Source: Pelagisphaera sp964404745 (GTDB lineage Bacteria > Verrucomicrobiota > Verrucomicrobiia > Opitutales > Opitutaceae). From it: a DNA stretch of 64,000 nt. The first letter of the stretch is position 1, and every line of letters starts with the position of its first letter. Under the pieces are notes generated by a model. It was not told where the DNA came from. It ran no database searches and saw nothing but the letters and a program-made list of their open reading frames with translations. Below are positions 17,514-26,422 of this stretch, piece by piece. Both the position numbers and the translations under genes were made by a program. The stretch is taken from the NCBI GenBank assembly GCA_964404745.1, contig CAYOLG010000016.1, positions 1 to 64,000 of the forward strand, in the 5' to 3' direction.

Positions 17514-18389
17514 ATGAAAAACTGGCCGACAATGCGACCTCGCTTTCTTTCCCTGCCGCGCAGCTTGGCCATTGCTGCAAGCTGTTGTTTACTGGGCGCC
17601 TGCGCCCCGCAACCCGGCGAGAGCGAATCGATTCGGCTCTACGCTCTCGATTGCGGACGGATTGAAATCAATCTGGAGAATTTTACCGAAGGAAATGAAT
17701 ACGATGGAAAAAAAAGGACCGTCATCGCTTCAGCATTCCTCATCCGCCACCCCAGAGGCGATCTCATTTGGGACGCCGGGCTTCCTGATGCGTTTAGCGA
17801 CTCGAACGCATCGCAAATCGAACCTCCGGCCCATATGTCGGTGCCCGTTACCATGGCCAGCCAGTTGGCGGTCCTCGATTTGGGTCCCAACGACATCGAG
17901 TACTTTTCTGTATCACACTCGCATTTCGATCACCTGGGCAACGCGAATCTCCTATCCAGCGCTACCTTTCTCGTCGATAAGGATGAACGGGCCCACATGT
18001 TCCGCCAACAAGCTCGAACCAATGGCCGGGCCTTTCCCCATTACTCAAAACTGGAGCACGCCAAGACCATCGAATTCGATGGCGACTACGATGTATTTGG
18101 CGACGGATCCGTTACCATTCTAGAGATGCCCGGCCACACGCCCGGGCACACCACCCTGCAGCTCAAACTGAATAATACCGGCCCCATTTTACTGTCCGGG
18201 GATCTCTACCACTTCGAGGAGGCCCGGTTGCTAAAGACCGTCCCCAAGTTCAATACCGATGTCGCCAGGACTCTCGATTCCATGGATCGATTCGAGGTTA
18301 TAGCCAAATCGATCGACGCCCGAGTCGTCATTCAGCACTCCCTAAACCATTTTCGGGAGCTGCCCCCATTTCCTGAATACCTTGACTAG
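17514..18389 (+). CDS. MBL-fold lipoprotein, AHL-lactonase-like
   Basis: A 291-residue metallo-beta-lactamase-fold hydrolase. I choose ATG at 17514 because it gives a lipoprotein signal (LAIAASCCLLGAC, Cys30); a longer frame starting inside the TPR gene is a shadow. The zinc motif HxHxDH is intact (SHSHFDHLGN), followed by MPGHTPGHT and LSGDLYHF. The N-terminal pattern LYALDCGRIEI and the spacing resemble N-acyl-homoserine lactonases (AiiA/AttM type). Lactone hydrolysis, including quorum-signal degradation, is possible but the family also contains other hydrolases. The lipoprotein anchor would place it in the periplasm or on the outer membrane, unlike the cytoplasmic AiiA enzymes. Confidence 0.8.
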   Translation: MKNWPTMRPRFLSLPRSLAIAASCCLLGACAPQPGESESIRLYALDCGRIEINLENFTEGNEYDGKKRTVIASAFLIRHPRGDLIWDAGLPDAFSDSNASQIEPPAHMSVPVTMASQLAVLDLGPNDIEYFSVSHSHFDHLGNANLLSSATFLVDKDERAHMFRQQARTNGRAFPHYSKLEHAKTIEFDGDYDVFGDGSVTILEMPGHTPGHTTLQLKLNNTGPILLSGDLYHFEEARLLKTVPKFNTDVARTLDSMDRFEVIAKSIDARVVIQHSLNHFRELPPFPEYLD

Positions 18390-18422
18390 CCATTCAATAG
18401 AATAGAAAACGCCCCGCCCGGA

Positions 18423-19899
18423 ATGGCAAATAGCCAGACCCTCGTCCCAATAAACCCTATGGTAACATCTGATTCGCAAGAACCCTGGAAAGGTTTGGAG
18501 ATCGCTTTTCAGCGGGCGATTGACCATCTTAACGCGGTTCCAACGCGACCGCCAAAACCTCAGGCCAGCTACGCGGACCAGCGCGAATCGTTTAGCGAAG
18601 ACCTGCCCTAGTCTCCAAGCCCTATTCCCGAGGTCATTGCCGAACTTGCCAGCAAAGCAGATCCAGGTCTCTTGGGAATGGCCTCCCCTACTTTTTTTCC
18701 GCTGGGTAATCGGCGGCTCCCATCCCGCTGGCATTGCCGCGGATTGGCTGACCAGCGCCTGGGGGCAAAATACGGGAAATCCAGACGCAAACCCCTCCGC
18801 GGCCGCAGCCGAAACCGAAGTTTCAAAGTGGTTACTCGACATTCTCGACCTTTCTAGGGAATCTTCGATCGGATTCGTCACCGGAGCCACAATGGCCAAT
18901 TTCGTTTGCTTGGCCGCCGCCCGCCATCAAGTCCTCGCCGAGGCTGATTGGGACGTAGAAAGCCAAGGGCTTATCGGATCGCCTAAAATTGATATCTTCG
19001 CGGGCGAGGAACCGCATGCCTCTATTCAATCCGCTCTCCGCTATCTTGGACTGGGAAGTCAAACGTCCACCTTGATCTCGACCGATGAACAGGGTTGCAT
19101 GTATACGGAGCTTCTTCATCAAGCCCTCAAAGCATCCCAGACAGGCCCGAAAATTGTCATTACCCAAGCGGGACAAATCAATACTGGGGCTTTCGATCCC
19201 TTTAGCGAAATTGCTGACCTGAAAAAAGAGTACGCCTTTTGGTGGCACGTGGATGGAGCATTTGGCCTTTGGGCCAGAATCAATGAAGAAACTAAGTCTC
19301 TGACCAACGGAGTTGAGCGTGCCGACTCTTGGGCTACCGATGGCCACAAGTGGCTGCAAACGCCATATGATTGCGGATACGCTATCATATGGCATGAGAC
19401 CGCCCATCGACAAGCTATGGCCATCGAGGCTAGCTACCTGCCCGAAGCTGAGGCGGGCGTTCGTGATCCCGCCCAATACGTGCCTGAGCTGTCTCGCCGA
19501 GATCGCGGTTTTGCCTCTTGGGCGATCATCAAATCTCTCGGTCGCCAAGGCATCTCGGAAATCGTTGGGCGACACTGTCGCTTAGCCAAACGCTTTGCCA
19601 AGATACTTGAACGAGAAGACGGTATCTCAATTATCAACACTGTCGTTATCAATCAAGCGATCGTTCGCTTTGGATTGGCCGAGCACGACGACTCCACCAA
19701 GGACGATCTCACGCAAAAGACCATCGAGGCAATTCAAAATCATGGCGTGTGTTACCTAGGCGGCTCCATTTGGAAAGGACGATTTTTCATGAGAATATCG
19801 ATCGTCTCTTGGAGAACGCATGAAGCGGACGTCGAACGCTCGGCTGAGTCCATCATCCACTGCTGGCGAAAAGTTCGCTCTGGAGGAAAAACCGAATGA
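18423..19899 (+). pseudogene. PLP-dependent group II decarboxylase, broken by a stop and a frameshift
   Basis: Homologous to aromatic-L-amino-acid-decarboxylase-like enzymes. The N-terminal part (from ATG 18423, AFQRAIDHLNAVPTRPP) is in one frame and ends at TAG 18609-18611. The same frame continues sensibly past the stop (PEVIAELASKADPGLLGMA) up to a run of seven T at 18692-18698. From there the family sequence (RWVIGGSHPAGIAADWLTSAW) is in the next frame. Six T instead of seven would restore the reading. The C-terminal ~400 residues are intact, including FVTGATMANF, HVDGAFGLWA and the PLP lysine in ATDGHKWLQ. An open frame beginning at 18520 covers the 3' part but its first ~55 residues are out of frame. 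Either a decayed gene or, for the T-run, a sequencing error; the TAG is independent of that. Confidence 0.88.
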
Positions 19900-19938
19900 G
19901 TAATTAGGTGAACAGGCTATTCAGATCTTACAATTTTC

Positions 19939-20009
19939 GGCAGGGAGGACCGGCTCGATCCTCTATTGAGTTTAAAAAATGCCGGAGGACCGCGCCAGGC
20001 CTCTCTACC
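19939..20009. repeat. REP-like inverted doublet
   Basis: The first unit is GCAG then GGAGGACCGGCTCGATCCTC at 19940-19963. The second is CGGAGGACCG...GGCCTCT followed by CTAC at 20005-20008. Heads face outward. It lies between the convergent decarboxylase pseudogene and the DUF5916 gene. Confidence 0.75.
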
Positions 20010-20070
20010 CAATGTTCAATCCGCAATATCCGTGAAATCCATGGTTTGGATTTTCCACCCTGAAATCCTG

Positions 20071-22305
20071 TCAGAATCTGAAGATGGAACTCAGTTTAAT
20101 AGTTGTATCCATTTGCTGGCGTACAAATCCTGTACGCTCGTCCAAATAAGTTTGATTAATCACTAAGAAGATTTTCTTTCCTGGCTTATACTCCCAGATC
20201 AGTCGACTGTTAATTCCCATCGTATCGGATATCGTATCGTATTGGGCCAGGTTTGACCAAGTAAGATCCGGCGTCACATTTACCAAAGCCGTCAACGAAG
20301 TCAGCTCGATATCGAACGCGGCGCTGGGGAGATGAACGTCTTGATGGGTGTATGCGACCTCCAATCCAAAATGCTTAGATGGGACGAAACTGAACTCGGC
20401 CGAGTGTTCATCGCGTTCTCCATCGAAGAAGCTTCCGAAAGAATACTCGTAAGTCATACTTAGCATACGTTGCGTCGCTGTTTTAAAGCCCAAGATACCG
20501 CGATTCCATTCATAGTCGCCTGCAGGTATAGTGCCACTACTAAGAACGGTGAAATCTTCAAGCGGAGCATCGAAGTCGTTTTCAAACTGGAAATAAATCT
20601 CATCCGATGTTTCGAACTCCAGGCTTAGGGGAGTGAATAGGTGCCGAGAGGATTCCAGTTGGTCATCAAGATTAGTTATGTATTCACCTTCGTAAGTCAG
20701 AACATACTGGCGAAGCCATGGAATATCTTGCGGTCTTGGTTGATAAGTCCAGGTGGTCGAATAGCGACGGATACCCTTGCGAGGGGCAAAACCTAATGCC
20801 GGGTTAAAATTGTCATCCAGTTGCATGAACGCCGCATCGATTTCAAATTCGTCAGCAGGCAAGACGAAGTTTCCTCCGAAACTTGGCGCTAATCCATCCT
20901 CGAAGCTGGGATCATCGGACCGGGATGCCATAGCGTAGGCGTTGGCCTCTAACCTATATTTTCCTAAAAAGTCGTTAGTAAGGTACCGGAAATCCGACCC
21001 GAAAACTAGATTGCCGAATTCAGAGTTAGGATCTCCGTGTGTTAAAATGGCCCCTACAGTTGATTGCTCGAGGACCTGTTTCGAAACCCGTCCGATAAAT
21101 ACGTTCTGACTATCCAAAGTATCCGAATCATCGATAAACGCATCGATCATCCCTATGTCGTAGTCGCCAACTCGGCCGGACACCTTGAAGGCCCCCACAA
21201 GAGGGACAACCTGGCCGCTACTGTTTAATCCAATGCGTCGGCTAAAGTAAGGCAGAAAAGAAGGCGTCGTTCGTTGCCCTCGTCGAAATCGGCCTTCCAG
21301 GCCCCCAAAATTGAATACGCCTGCATCTTCCAGAAAGAACCTCCGCTTTTCAGGAAAGAAGAGAGAAAAACGGGTGAGATTAACTTGCCGAGCATCCGTT
21401 TCCGCCGCGGCAAAGTCTGTATTGTAGCTCAAAGTGGCTCCCATTTTCGGCGAAATGCGATAACGAATATCTCCGCCCAACTCGAAGTCGAACTCATCGG
21501 CGCCCGTAATTGCGTCTTCGGACTGCGTTCCCAATATGTAGGGATTGATTTCCAGTCCCAAGCCTTGCTTCAAATCGCTAAGTCCCTGCAATTTTCCAGC
21601 CTCAGCTACGTAATAGGAACGCATCGATGATCTTGGCGAGGCCCAAATGCCACGTTGATTCTTTCGCTTGATGCTTCGGCTAACATTCAACCCCCAAACG
21701 CTTGTTTTCGGATCGAAACTAAATGTGGTCAGTGGAAAGGCTGCTTCAGCTACCCAGCCGTCCTCAGTAATCCGCGCCTTTACTTCCCAAATACCATCCC
21801 ATTGCGTGTTAATATTGATATTGTTGCTTATGATACCATCCTGACGCGTCCCATTAGGATTGAACCGGAACCAATAGCCATTGCGTTCGTCATTGAAGGT
21901 ATCGAAGACGAGAATCACATAGTCGTCTGGCCTCAAAACATCATCCCGGCGCATGTAGCGGGCGACGATTTTGTCAGGCTCTGAATCCCAGCACCAGATC
22001 GCGACATACAGATGGCTACTATCGTAGGCGACCCTGAATTCAGTTTGCTGGTCCATCGCTCGTCCGGCGCTCGGAACGTTCTGAATAATGGGACCGCCAA
22101 CGGGAGCTTTCTGCCAAACCTCGTCATCGAAATAGGCGTCTATCTTCGGTTTCCTTTCCGCTCGGACAGCATCGAGTTTTGGCTTGTAGCCTCTTTCCAA
22201 ACGGTACTCCGGAATCTCAGGATCGTCAGGAATCGTACGTGTAACCGCCAGCGCAGTGACAGGAAGGCAAACTATGAAACAATACCTAAAACAATTAAGA
22301 AGCAT
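20071..22305 (-). CDS. DUF5916 outer-membrane protein with CBM9-like domain
   Basis: A 744-residue protein. I start at ATG 22305 (MLLNCFRYCFIVCLPVTALA signal) rather than an upstream TTG. The N-terminal ~200 residues form a carbohydrate-binding family-9-like fold (KIDAYFDDEVWQKAPVGG, DGIWEVKARITEDGWVAEAAFPLTTF). The rest is the DUF5916 region, predicted to form an outer-membrane beta-barrel: alternating strands and a C-terminal phenylalanine (SSIFRF). The cargo or ligand is unknown; glycan binding at the cell surface is an inference from the CBM9-like part. Confidence 0.85.
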   Translation of the reverse strand: MLLNCFRYCFIVCLPVTALAVTRTIPDDPEIPEYRLERGYKPKLDAVRAERKPKIDAYFDDEVWQKAPVGGPIIQNVPSAGRAMDQQTEFRVAYDSSHLYVAIWCWDSEPDKIVARYMRRDDVLRPDDYVILVFDTFNDERNGYWFRFNPNGTRQDGIISNNININTQWDGIWEVKARITEDGWVAEAAFPLTTFSFDPKTSVWGLNVSRSIKRKNQRGIWASPRSSMRSYYVAEAGKLQGLSDLKQGLGLEINPYILGTQSEDAITGADEFDFELGGDIRYRISPKMGATLSYNTDFAAAETDARQVNLTRFSLFFPEKRRFFLEDAGVFNFGGLEGRFRRGQRTTPSFLPYFSRRIGLNSSGQVVPLVGAFKVSGRVGDYDIGMIDAFIDDSDTLDSQNVFIGRVSKQVLEQSTVGAILTHGDPNSEFGNLVFGSDFRYLTNDFLGKYRLEANAYAMASRSDDPSFEDGLAPSFGGNFVLPADEFEIDAAFMQLDDNFNPALGFAPRKGIRRYSTTWTYQPRPQDIPWLRQYVLTYEGEYITNLDDQLESSRHLFTPLSLEFETSDEIYFQFENDFDAPLEDFTVLSSGTIPAGDYEWNRGILGFKTATQRMLSMTYEYSFGSFFDGERDEHSAEFSFVPSKHFGLEVAYTHQDVHLPSAAFDIELTSLTALVNVTPDLTWSNLAQYDTISDTMGINSRLIWEYKPGKKIFLVINQTYLDERTGFVRQQMDTTIKLSSIFRF

Positions 22306-22764
22306 CTTTAGAAAAGCAGGGAGAGGGAACTCGCTACCGAGCAAAAAAACTTTGAGAACACTAAGATGATTATCTAAAAATCTTAAGTGTCAAACTAGCG
22401 GTAGAATAGTGCTTAAGGAATCTCGGAGACCGCTCAATCAGAATCAAATCATAAACAGGGAGCGCCCCACTAGCTTGGCCAAGCAGGATTTCGATTAAGT
22501 AGCGCAGGCTTCTAGCCTGTTAGGTGAACAAGAAACGTGGATCTACGGTTAGGGAGGACTCGCTCAGTCCTCCGTTCGACAAGATTCCACCCAACTTTTT
22601 TCAGAGGATGAAGCCAGTTCTCCCTTCCTAGGATAAAATCCCATCCACGTTGTCCGCAGATCGAAACCTTTGCCAACGGGCTCGACTTGAGACTCATTTT
22701 AATTCAATTTCGGGCTTCGCGTATCTACGCCAAATTTCTCTAACCCAACCCAAATGCTAATCGA
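22306..22764. other. 459-bp intergenic region with two REP-like units
   Basis: Divergent interval between the DUF5916 and Gfo/Idh genes. Apart from the two hairpin repeats noted separately at 22499-22573 I see no open frame with family features. It must hold promoters for both flanking genes; no clear -35/-10 pair was identified by eye. Confidence 0.5.
22499..22573. repeat. Two REP-like hairpins of different stem type
   Basis: Unit one: GTAG at 22499-22502, then CAGGCT (22505-22510) and AGCCTG (22514-22519). Unit two: TTAG then GGAGGACT (22553-22560) and AGTCCTCC (22566-22573). Two unrelated stem families sit side by side in one spacer. Confidence 0.75.
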
Positions 22765-24165
22765 ATGACCCATCGTCGCAATTTCGTCAAAACAGCCACC
22801 GCAGCCACTGCCGCGATCGCCTTCCCCACCATCATTCCCCGCCACGTTTTAGGCGGCCCCAATTTCGTAGCTCCCTCGGAGAAAGTGAATGTCGGAATCG
22901 TTGGTGTCGGCGGCCAAGGTCGCCACAACACGCTCCAGCTGCTCCCGCTCGAGGATGTGCAGGTTACCGCCATAGCCGATCCCGCTGAATATTGGGATCT
23001 CAATTCTTTTTATTACAAAGCCCTAGCCGGAAGAGGGCCGGTTAAAGATATCATAGAGGAGCACTACCAAGAGAAGACCCCCAACTTCAAAGTGGCGGAG
23101 TACATCGACTTTCGGGAAATGCTGGAAAAGGAATCCGCTCTCGATGCCATCCTTTGCGCTACACCAGATCACACCCATGCCTTCGTAGCCGCCAATGCCA
23201 TGCGAGCCGGAAAACACGTCTACGTAGAAAAGCCCTTGGCTCATAATCTTTGGGAAAATCGCAAGCTTGCAGAGATCGCCAAAGAAACCGGCGTCGCTAC
23301 GCAAATGGGCAACATGGGGCACAGCTCGGAAGGGATCCGCCAAGTGGTCGAATTGCTGCGAGGCGGAGCCATCGGCGAGGTGAAGGAATCACACTCCTGG
23401 TGCCACGCCACGCGCTGGACCAACGGACTAACTGGACTTCCATTAGGAACCTCCGTTCCCCCAGTTGGATTTAATTGGGACCTTTGGCTGGGACCGCGGG
23501 AAGAGATGCCTTACCACAAGGAATACACGCCGGTAACTTGGCGCGACTTTTGGCGATTCGGCTGTGGAGCGATTGGCGACTTCGCCTGCCACGATATGGA
23601 CGCCACCGTTTGGGCTTATAATTTGAAGGAGCCGGAAACTGTGCAAATCTATCCAATCGGCCAGAGCAATGAGGAAATCGCTCCCTTCGGCGAAATCGGC
23701 TATTTCGACTTCAAGGCCAAAGGCAAGCAGAAGGCCATGAAGATCACCTGGTACGCCGGTTCTGGCCGGCCTGGGCATCATGAAACCTTCCCCGACAGTT
23801 TTCAACTGTCCAAGCGCGGTCTGCTCTTCGAAGGCACCAAAGGAACCATACAATGCGACGGGGCCGGTGGCGGACCTCGCATTTTTCCTCAAGAGCTGAG
23901 AAGCTCTATCAAGCGTCCGGAAAAAACCATCCGACGAACCGCCGGACACCATCGCGATTGGATCGACGCTATCAAAGGCGGGCCTGAAGCGAGCTCAAAC
24001 TTTGAATACGCTTCTCGCCTTACGGAGATCGCCCTGCTCGGAGTCTTATCCGTACGCATGGGAGGAGCCATGATTCGCTGGGATGCCAAGAATATGAAAG
24101 CTATCGGCCTACCCGAAGCCGACCAATACATCAAAGAACCCGTCCGCCCAGGTTGGGAAATATAG
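22765..24165 (+). CDS. Gfo/Idh/MocA family oxidoreductase with Tat signal
   Basis: A 466-residue exported oxidoreductase. The Tat signal is RRNFVKTATAATAAIAFP. The NAD(P)-binding motif VGIVGVGGQGRHN and the YVEKPLAHN segment with the catalytic-region lysine are present. The C-terminal half carries DFACHDMDATVWAYNL and WDLWLGP, common in the Tat-exported PVC group. Substrate unknown, probably a sugar derivative. It stands alone, with a mobile-looking cassette immediately downstream. Confidence 0.9.
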   Translation: MTHRRNFVKTATAATAAIAFPTIIPRHVLGGPNFVAPSEKVNVGIVGVGGQGRHNTLQLLPLEDVQVTAIADPAEYWDLNSFYYKALAGRGPVKDIIEEHYQEKTPNFKVAEYIDFREMLEKESALDAILCATPDHTHAFVAANAMRAGKHVYVEKPLAHNLWENRKLAEIAKETGVATQMGNMGHSSEGIRQVVELLRGGAIGEVKESHSWCHATRWTNGLTGLPLGTSVPPVGFNWDLWLGPREEMPYHKEYTPVTWRDFWRFGCGAIGDFACHDMDATVWAYNLKEPETVQIYPIGQSNEEIAPFGEIGYFDFKAKGKQKAMKITWYAGSGRPGHHETFPDSFQLSKRGLLFEGTKGTIQCDGAGGGPRIFPQELRSSIKRPEKTIRRTAGHHRDWIDAIKGGPEASSNFEYASRLTEIALLGVLSVRMGGAMIRWDAKNMKAIGLPEADQYIKEPVRPGWEI

Positions 24166-24175
24166 ATAGATCTTA

Positions 24176-24710
24176 GTTTAACAGGGATCGTCCCGCTATC
24201 ACGGGCCGAACAAGATCCCACTTCCGTGGGAGCAGGTTTTGAGATTGTATCGAAAGCGCCTTGGTGGTTGTTTCTAGTAATGGAATTAGAACAACTCAGA
24301 AGAAATATAATTGGCTGCTGCTTTGCGGTTCAAAATGAACTCGGTGTAGGCTTTGTATAAAAAGTGTACGAAAACGCTCTCATCATTGCTCTAAGAGAAG
24401 CAGGATTCGAGTCCCAAGCTCAGCTAGCAATTGATGTGTATTTTCGATCACAATGCGTAGGGGAATTTTTTGCGGATATTCTCGTGGAAAATACACTGAT
24501 TATAGAGCTGAAAGCAGTCCGCGAATTATTGGGAGAGCACCAAGCCCAACTGATAAACTATCTCAAAGCATCCAAAATGAACTCGGGACTTCTTATAAAT
24601 TTCGGTAAGCCAGGTCTTGAGATCCGCCGACTAAAGAGCCCTATTTAGGGGCCTGCTCCCGCGAATACGCGGGATCCTGCTGTCGCCTAAAGACGACATC
24701 CCTGTGAAAC
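24176..24710. mobile_element. Hairpin-ended cassette carrying a GxxExxY gene
   Basis: The left end (24176-24235) and right end (24652-24710) are imperfect inverted repeats of each other over about 55-60 bp. The outer 13 nt are GTTTAACAGGGAT on the left and, reverse-complemented, GTTTCACAGGGAT on the right (one mismatch). The inner ends are GGGAGCAGG on the left and CCTGCTCCC on the right. Each end contains two hairpins (left: CCCG/CGGG and TCCCAC/GTGGGA; right: TCCCGCG/CGCGGGA and TGTCG/CGACA). Between them lies only the broken GxxExxY gene. No transposase is inside and I see no clear target-site duplication, so movement, if any, would be in trans. Confidence 0.6.
24280..24648 (+). pseudogene. 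GxxExxY family gene with stop at the signature glutamate
   Basis: The frame from ATG 24280 reads MELEQLRRNIIGCCFAVQ, then ELGVGFV, then TAA at 24358-24360, then KVYENALIIALREAGFE. The family signature G-x-x-E-x-x-Y is therefore G-F-V-stop-K-V-Y: a single base change (GAA to TAA) would explain it. Downstream the PD-(D/E)xK-like core is intact (ADILVENTLIIELKAV with Asp, Glu and Lys) and the C-terminus is complete (GLLINFGKPGLEIRRL). A GTG at 24364 could restart a 94-residue product lacking the N-terminal helix. Family function is not established; the fold suggests a nuclease relative. Confidence 0.85.
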
Positions 24711-24727
24711 CCAAAATACAGTTAACC

Positions 24728-25195
24728 ATGAAACGCTATACCCCCTATCTCCTATTCGTACCTCTCTCCATCGCCCTGCTTGCTTGCGTTCCTAAAGGAA
24801 GCGTGAGCGATCAAATTCAAGGTGTCTGGCGAGTGACCAAAGTCATCGATCTCGACGAAAAAACGGCATCGGATCCTGGCAATACCCACTATGTCATCAC
24901 GGAGCGCCACATTATGACAGTGGGCGGTAAAGAGGACCGACCCATTATCGACAAGGTCTTTGCCGATATGACCCCGGAAGAAATTATGTCGCAGCTACCT
25001 GCAGGCGGCGGTTTCATGGAATACGAAATAGTGGATGGCAAAATACATCGAACCACTAAGTTCGCCTTGTCGGAACTATTTGAGGGCCAGCTCATCATCA
25101 CCGAAATCGAAACCGACAGGGATTCCCTTGTTTTCCGAGATAATCATCACGCCGACGGCCACCTCCGCGAATGGCACATGGCGCGGGTGGAGTAG
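24728..25195 (+). CDS. Small lipoprotein, lipocalin-like
   Basis: A 155-residue protein starting at ATG 24728 with a lipoprotein signal (YLLFVPLSIALLAC). The mature part begins IQGVWRVTKVID and ends DSLVFRDNHHADGHLREWHMARVE, a pattern seen in lipocalin-like '-GxW-' proteins; the match is weak and no function is assigned. The start lies just outside the right end of the GxxExxY cassette. Confidence 0.6.
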   Translation: MKRYTPYLLFVPLSIALLACVPKGSVSDQIQGVWRVTKVIDLDEKTASDPGNTHYVITERHIMTVGGKEDRPIIDKVFADMTPEEIMSQLPAGGGFMEYEIVDGKIHRTTKFALSELFEGQLIITEIETDRDSLVFRDNHHADGHLREWHMARVE

Positions 25196-25253
25196 GCTAG
25201 TGCGAAAAGGTCGGGAAGAATTCCGCAAAACAGTTCTCCAAAGTTCGAAAAAT

Positions 25254-25318
25254 GGCAGAGAGGATCGTCTCGATCCTCCGAAACTCGAACACGAAATACC
25301 GAGACGGTCCTCCCTACC
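25254..25318. repeat. REP-like inverted doublet
   Basis: Left unit: GCAG then GAGGATCG (25260-25267) pairing with CGATCCTC (25271-25278). Right unit: ACCGAGACGGTCCTCC followed by CTAC at 25314-25317. Heads point outward. It separates the lipocalin-like gene from the convergent AIM24 pseudogene. Confidence 0.75.
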
Positions 25319-25381
25319 AAAAAGCCTAGGCAAGCTTCGGGGTGTTATACCCAATGCGAATAATACCCTTACAATCGAGAT

Positions 25382-26173
25382 TTACCTGTCCCCATCGAGC
25401 AAGCGGCCAATGCCGCCTAGAACGGAGCCTTCGCCTTTGGAATCTCCACCGCGCGTTGGGGCGCGCTGGATAACTCGATCGTCTAGTCGCGAAAACGGCA
25501 AGCTTTGCAAATAGACGACTCCAGTTCCTCTGAGGGTTGCCAAAAAAATTCCCTCTCCACCGAATAACATAGACTTCAAATTGCCAACCCGCTCGATATC
25601 GTAGTCGATTCCTCGCGAGAAGCCCACAATACAACCCGTATCGATACGCAAGGTTTCCCCATATAGTTATTTCCTAACGACAGTGCCACCCGCATGAAGG
25701 AATGCCAATCCATCGCCCAACAAGCGTTCCAGAATGAATCCTTCTCCGCCAAAGAACCCAGCCCCCATGCGCTTGCAGAAGGCGATGCTGACATTCGTCC
25801 CCAGAGCTACGCAGAGAAAGGCGTCTTTTTGGCAAAGGATCTCTCCACCGATCTTGGCCAAATTAATCAGGATAATCTTGCCTCGATAAGGAGCCGCGAA
25901 CGCTACTTTTCGTTTCTGGAACCCCCGATTGGTGAAGTGGGCAAGGAAAAGCGACTCCGCCGTCAGCACCCGCTTTCCCATATCTAGCAGCTTGCCAAAC
26001 ACCCCTTTGTCAGGCTCCGAGCTATCACCCATCTTGGTTTCAAAGTCAGTGTCCTCCTCCATCCAGTTCATGGATCCCGCCTCCGCAACAACCGTTTCCT
26101 GCGGATCCAGTTCGATCTCCACCATTTGCATGTCGTCCCCATGCAAATGATAATCCAATTCGTGAGAGTTCAC
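25382..26173 (-). pseudogene. AIM24/TIGR00266-like protein, interrupted by an in-frame stop
   Basis: One reading frame of 264 codons matches the AIM24 (TIGR00266) family from end to end but has TAA at 25669-25667. Before it: GGEGFILERLLGDGLAFLHAGGTVVRK. After it, in the same frame: LYGETLRIDTGCIVGFSRGIDYDIERVG, then SMLFGGEGIFLATLRGTG and QSLPFSRLDDR. Homologues have Glu-x-x-x-Gly-Glu-Thr at the stop region, so a Glu codon changed to TAA is the simplest reading. The family is a beta-sandwich of unknown role in bacteria (mitochondrial biogenesis protein in yeast). Either an early-stage pseudogene or a split gene with a TTG restart at 25651. Confidence 0.85.
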
Positions 26174-26422
26174 GAGTCTACCCTTTACACGCGACTCACG
26201 AAATCACAAACGCCATCCTTGGAATGACGCTCAATTATTGCTTTTTTAAAAATTTGAAGCGCTTCGACTTTAAAATCCGATCGCAACGTCTTCACCGCGA
26301 GGAGCGGCGCCACCATGGAAAACGCGGCCAGTATTCAACGTTGGCCTGACGGAAAGCCCCGAGGGATCCGTTGACAAGGAAGAGCCACCGTATCCACCCA
26401 GAACTCCGTCGGCCCTGCCCGA

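Noticed and set aside
18520..18690. Out-of-frame N-terminus of the decarboxylase open frame as real protein
   Set aside because: Only the frame from 18423 matches the family before the T-run; the 18520 start adds residues without similarity.
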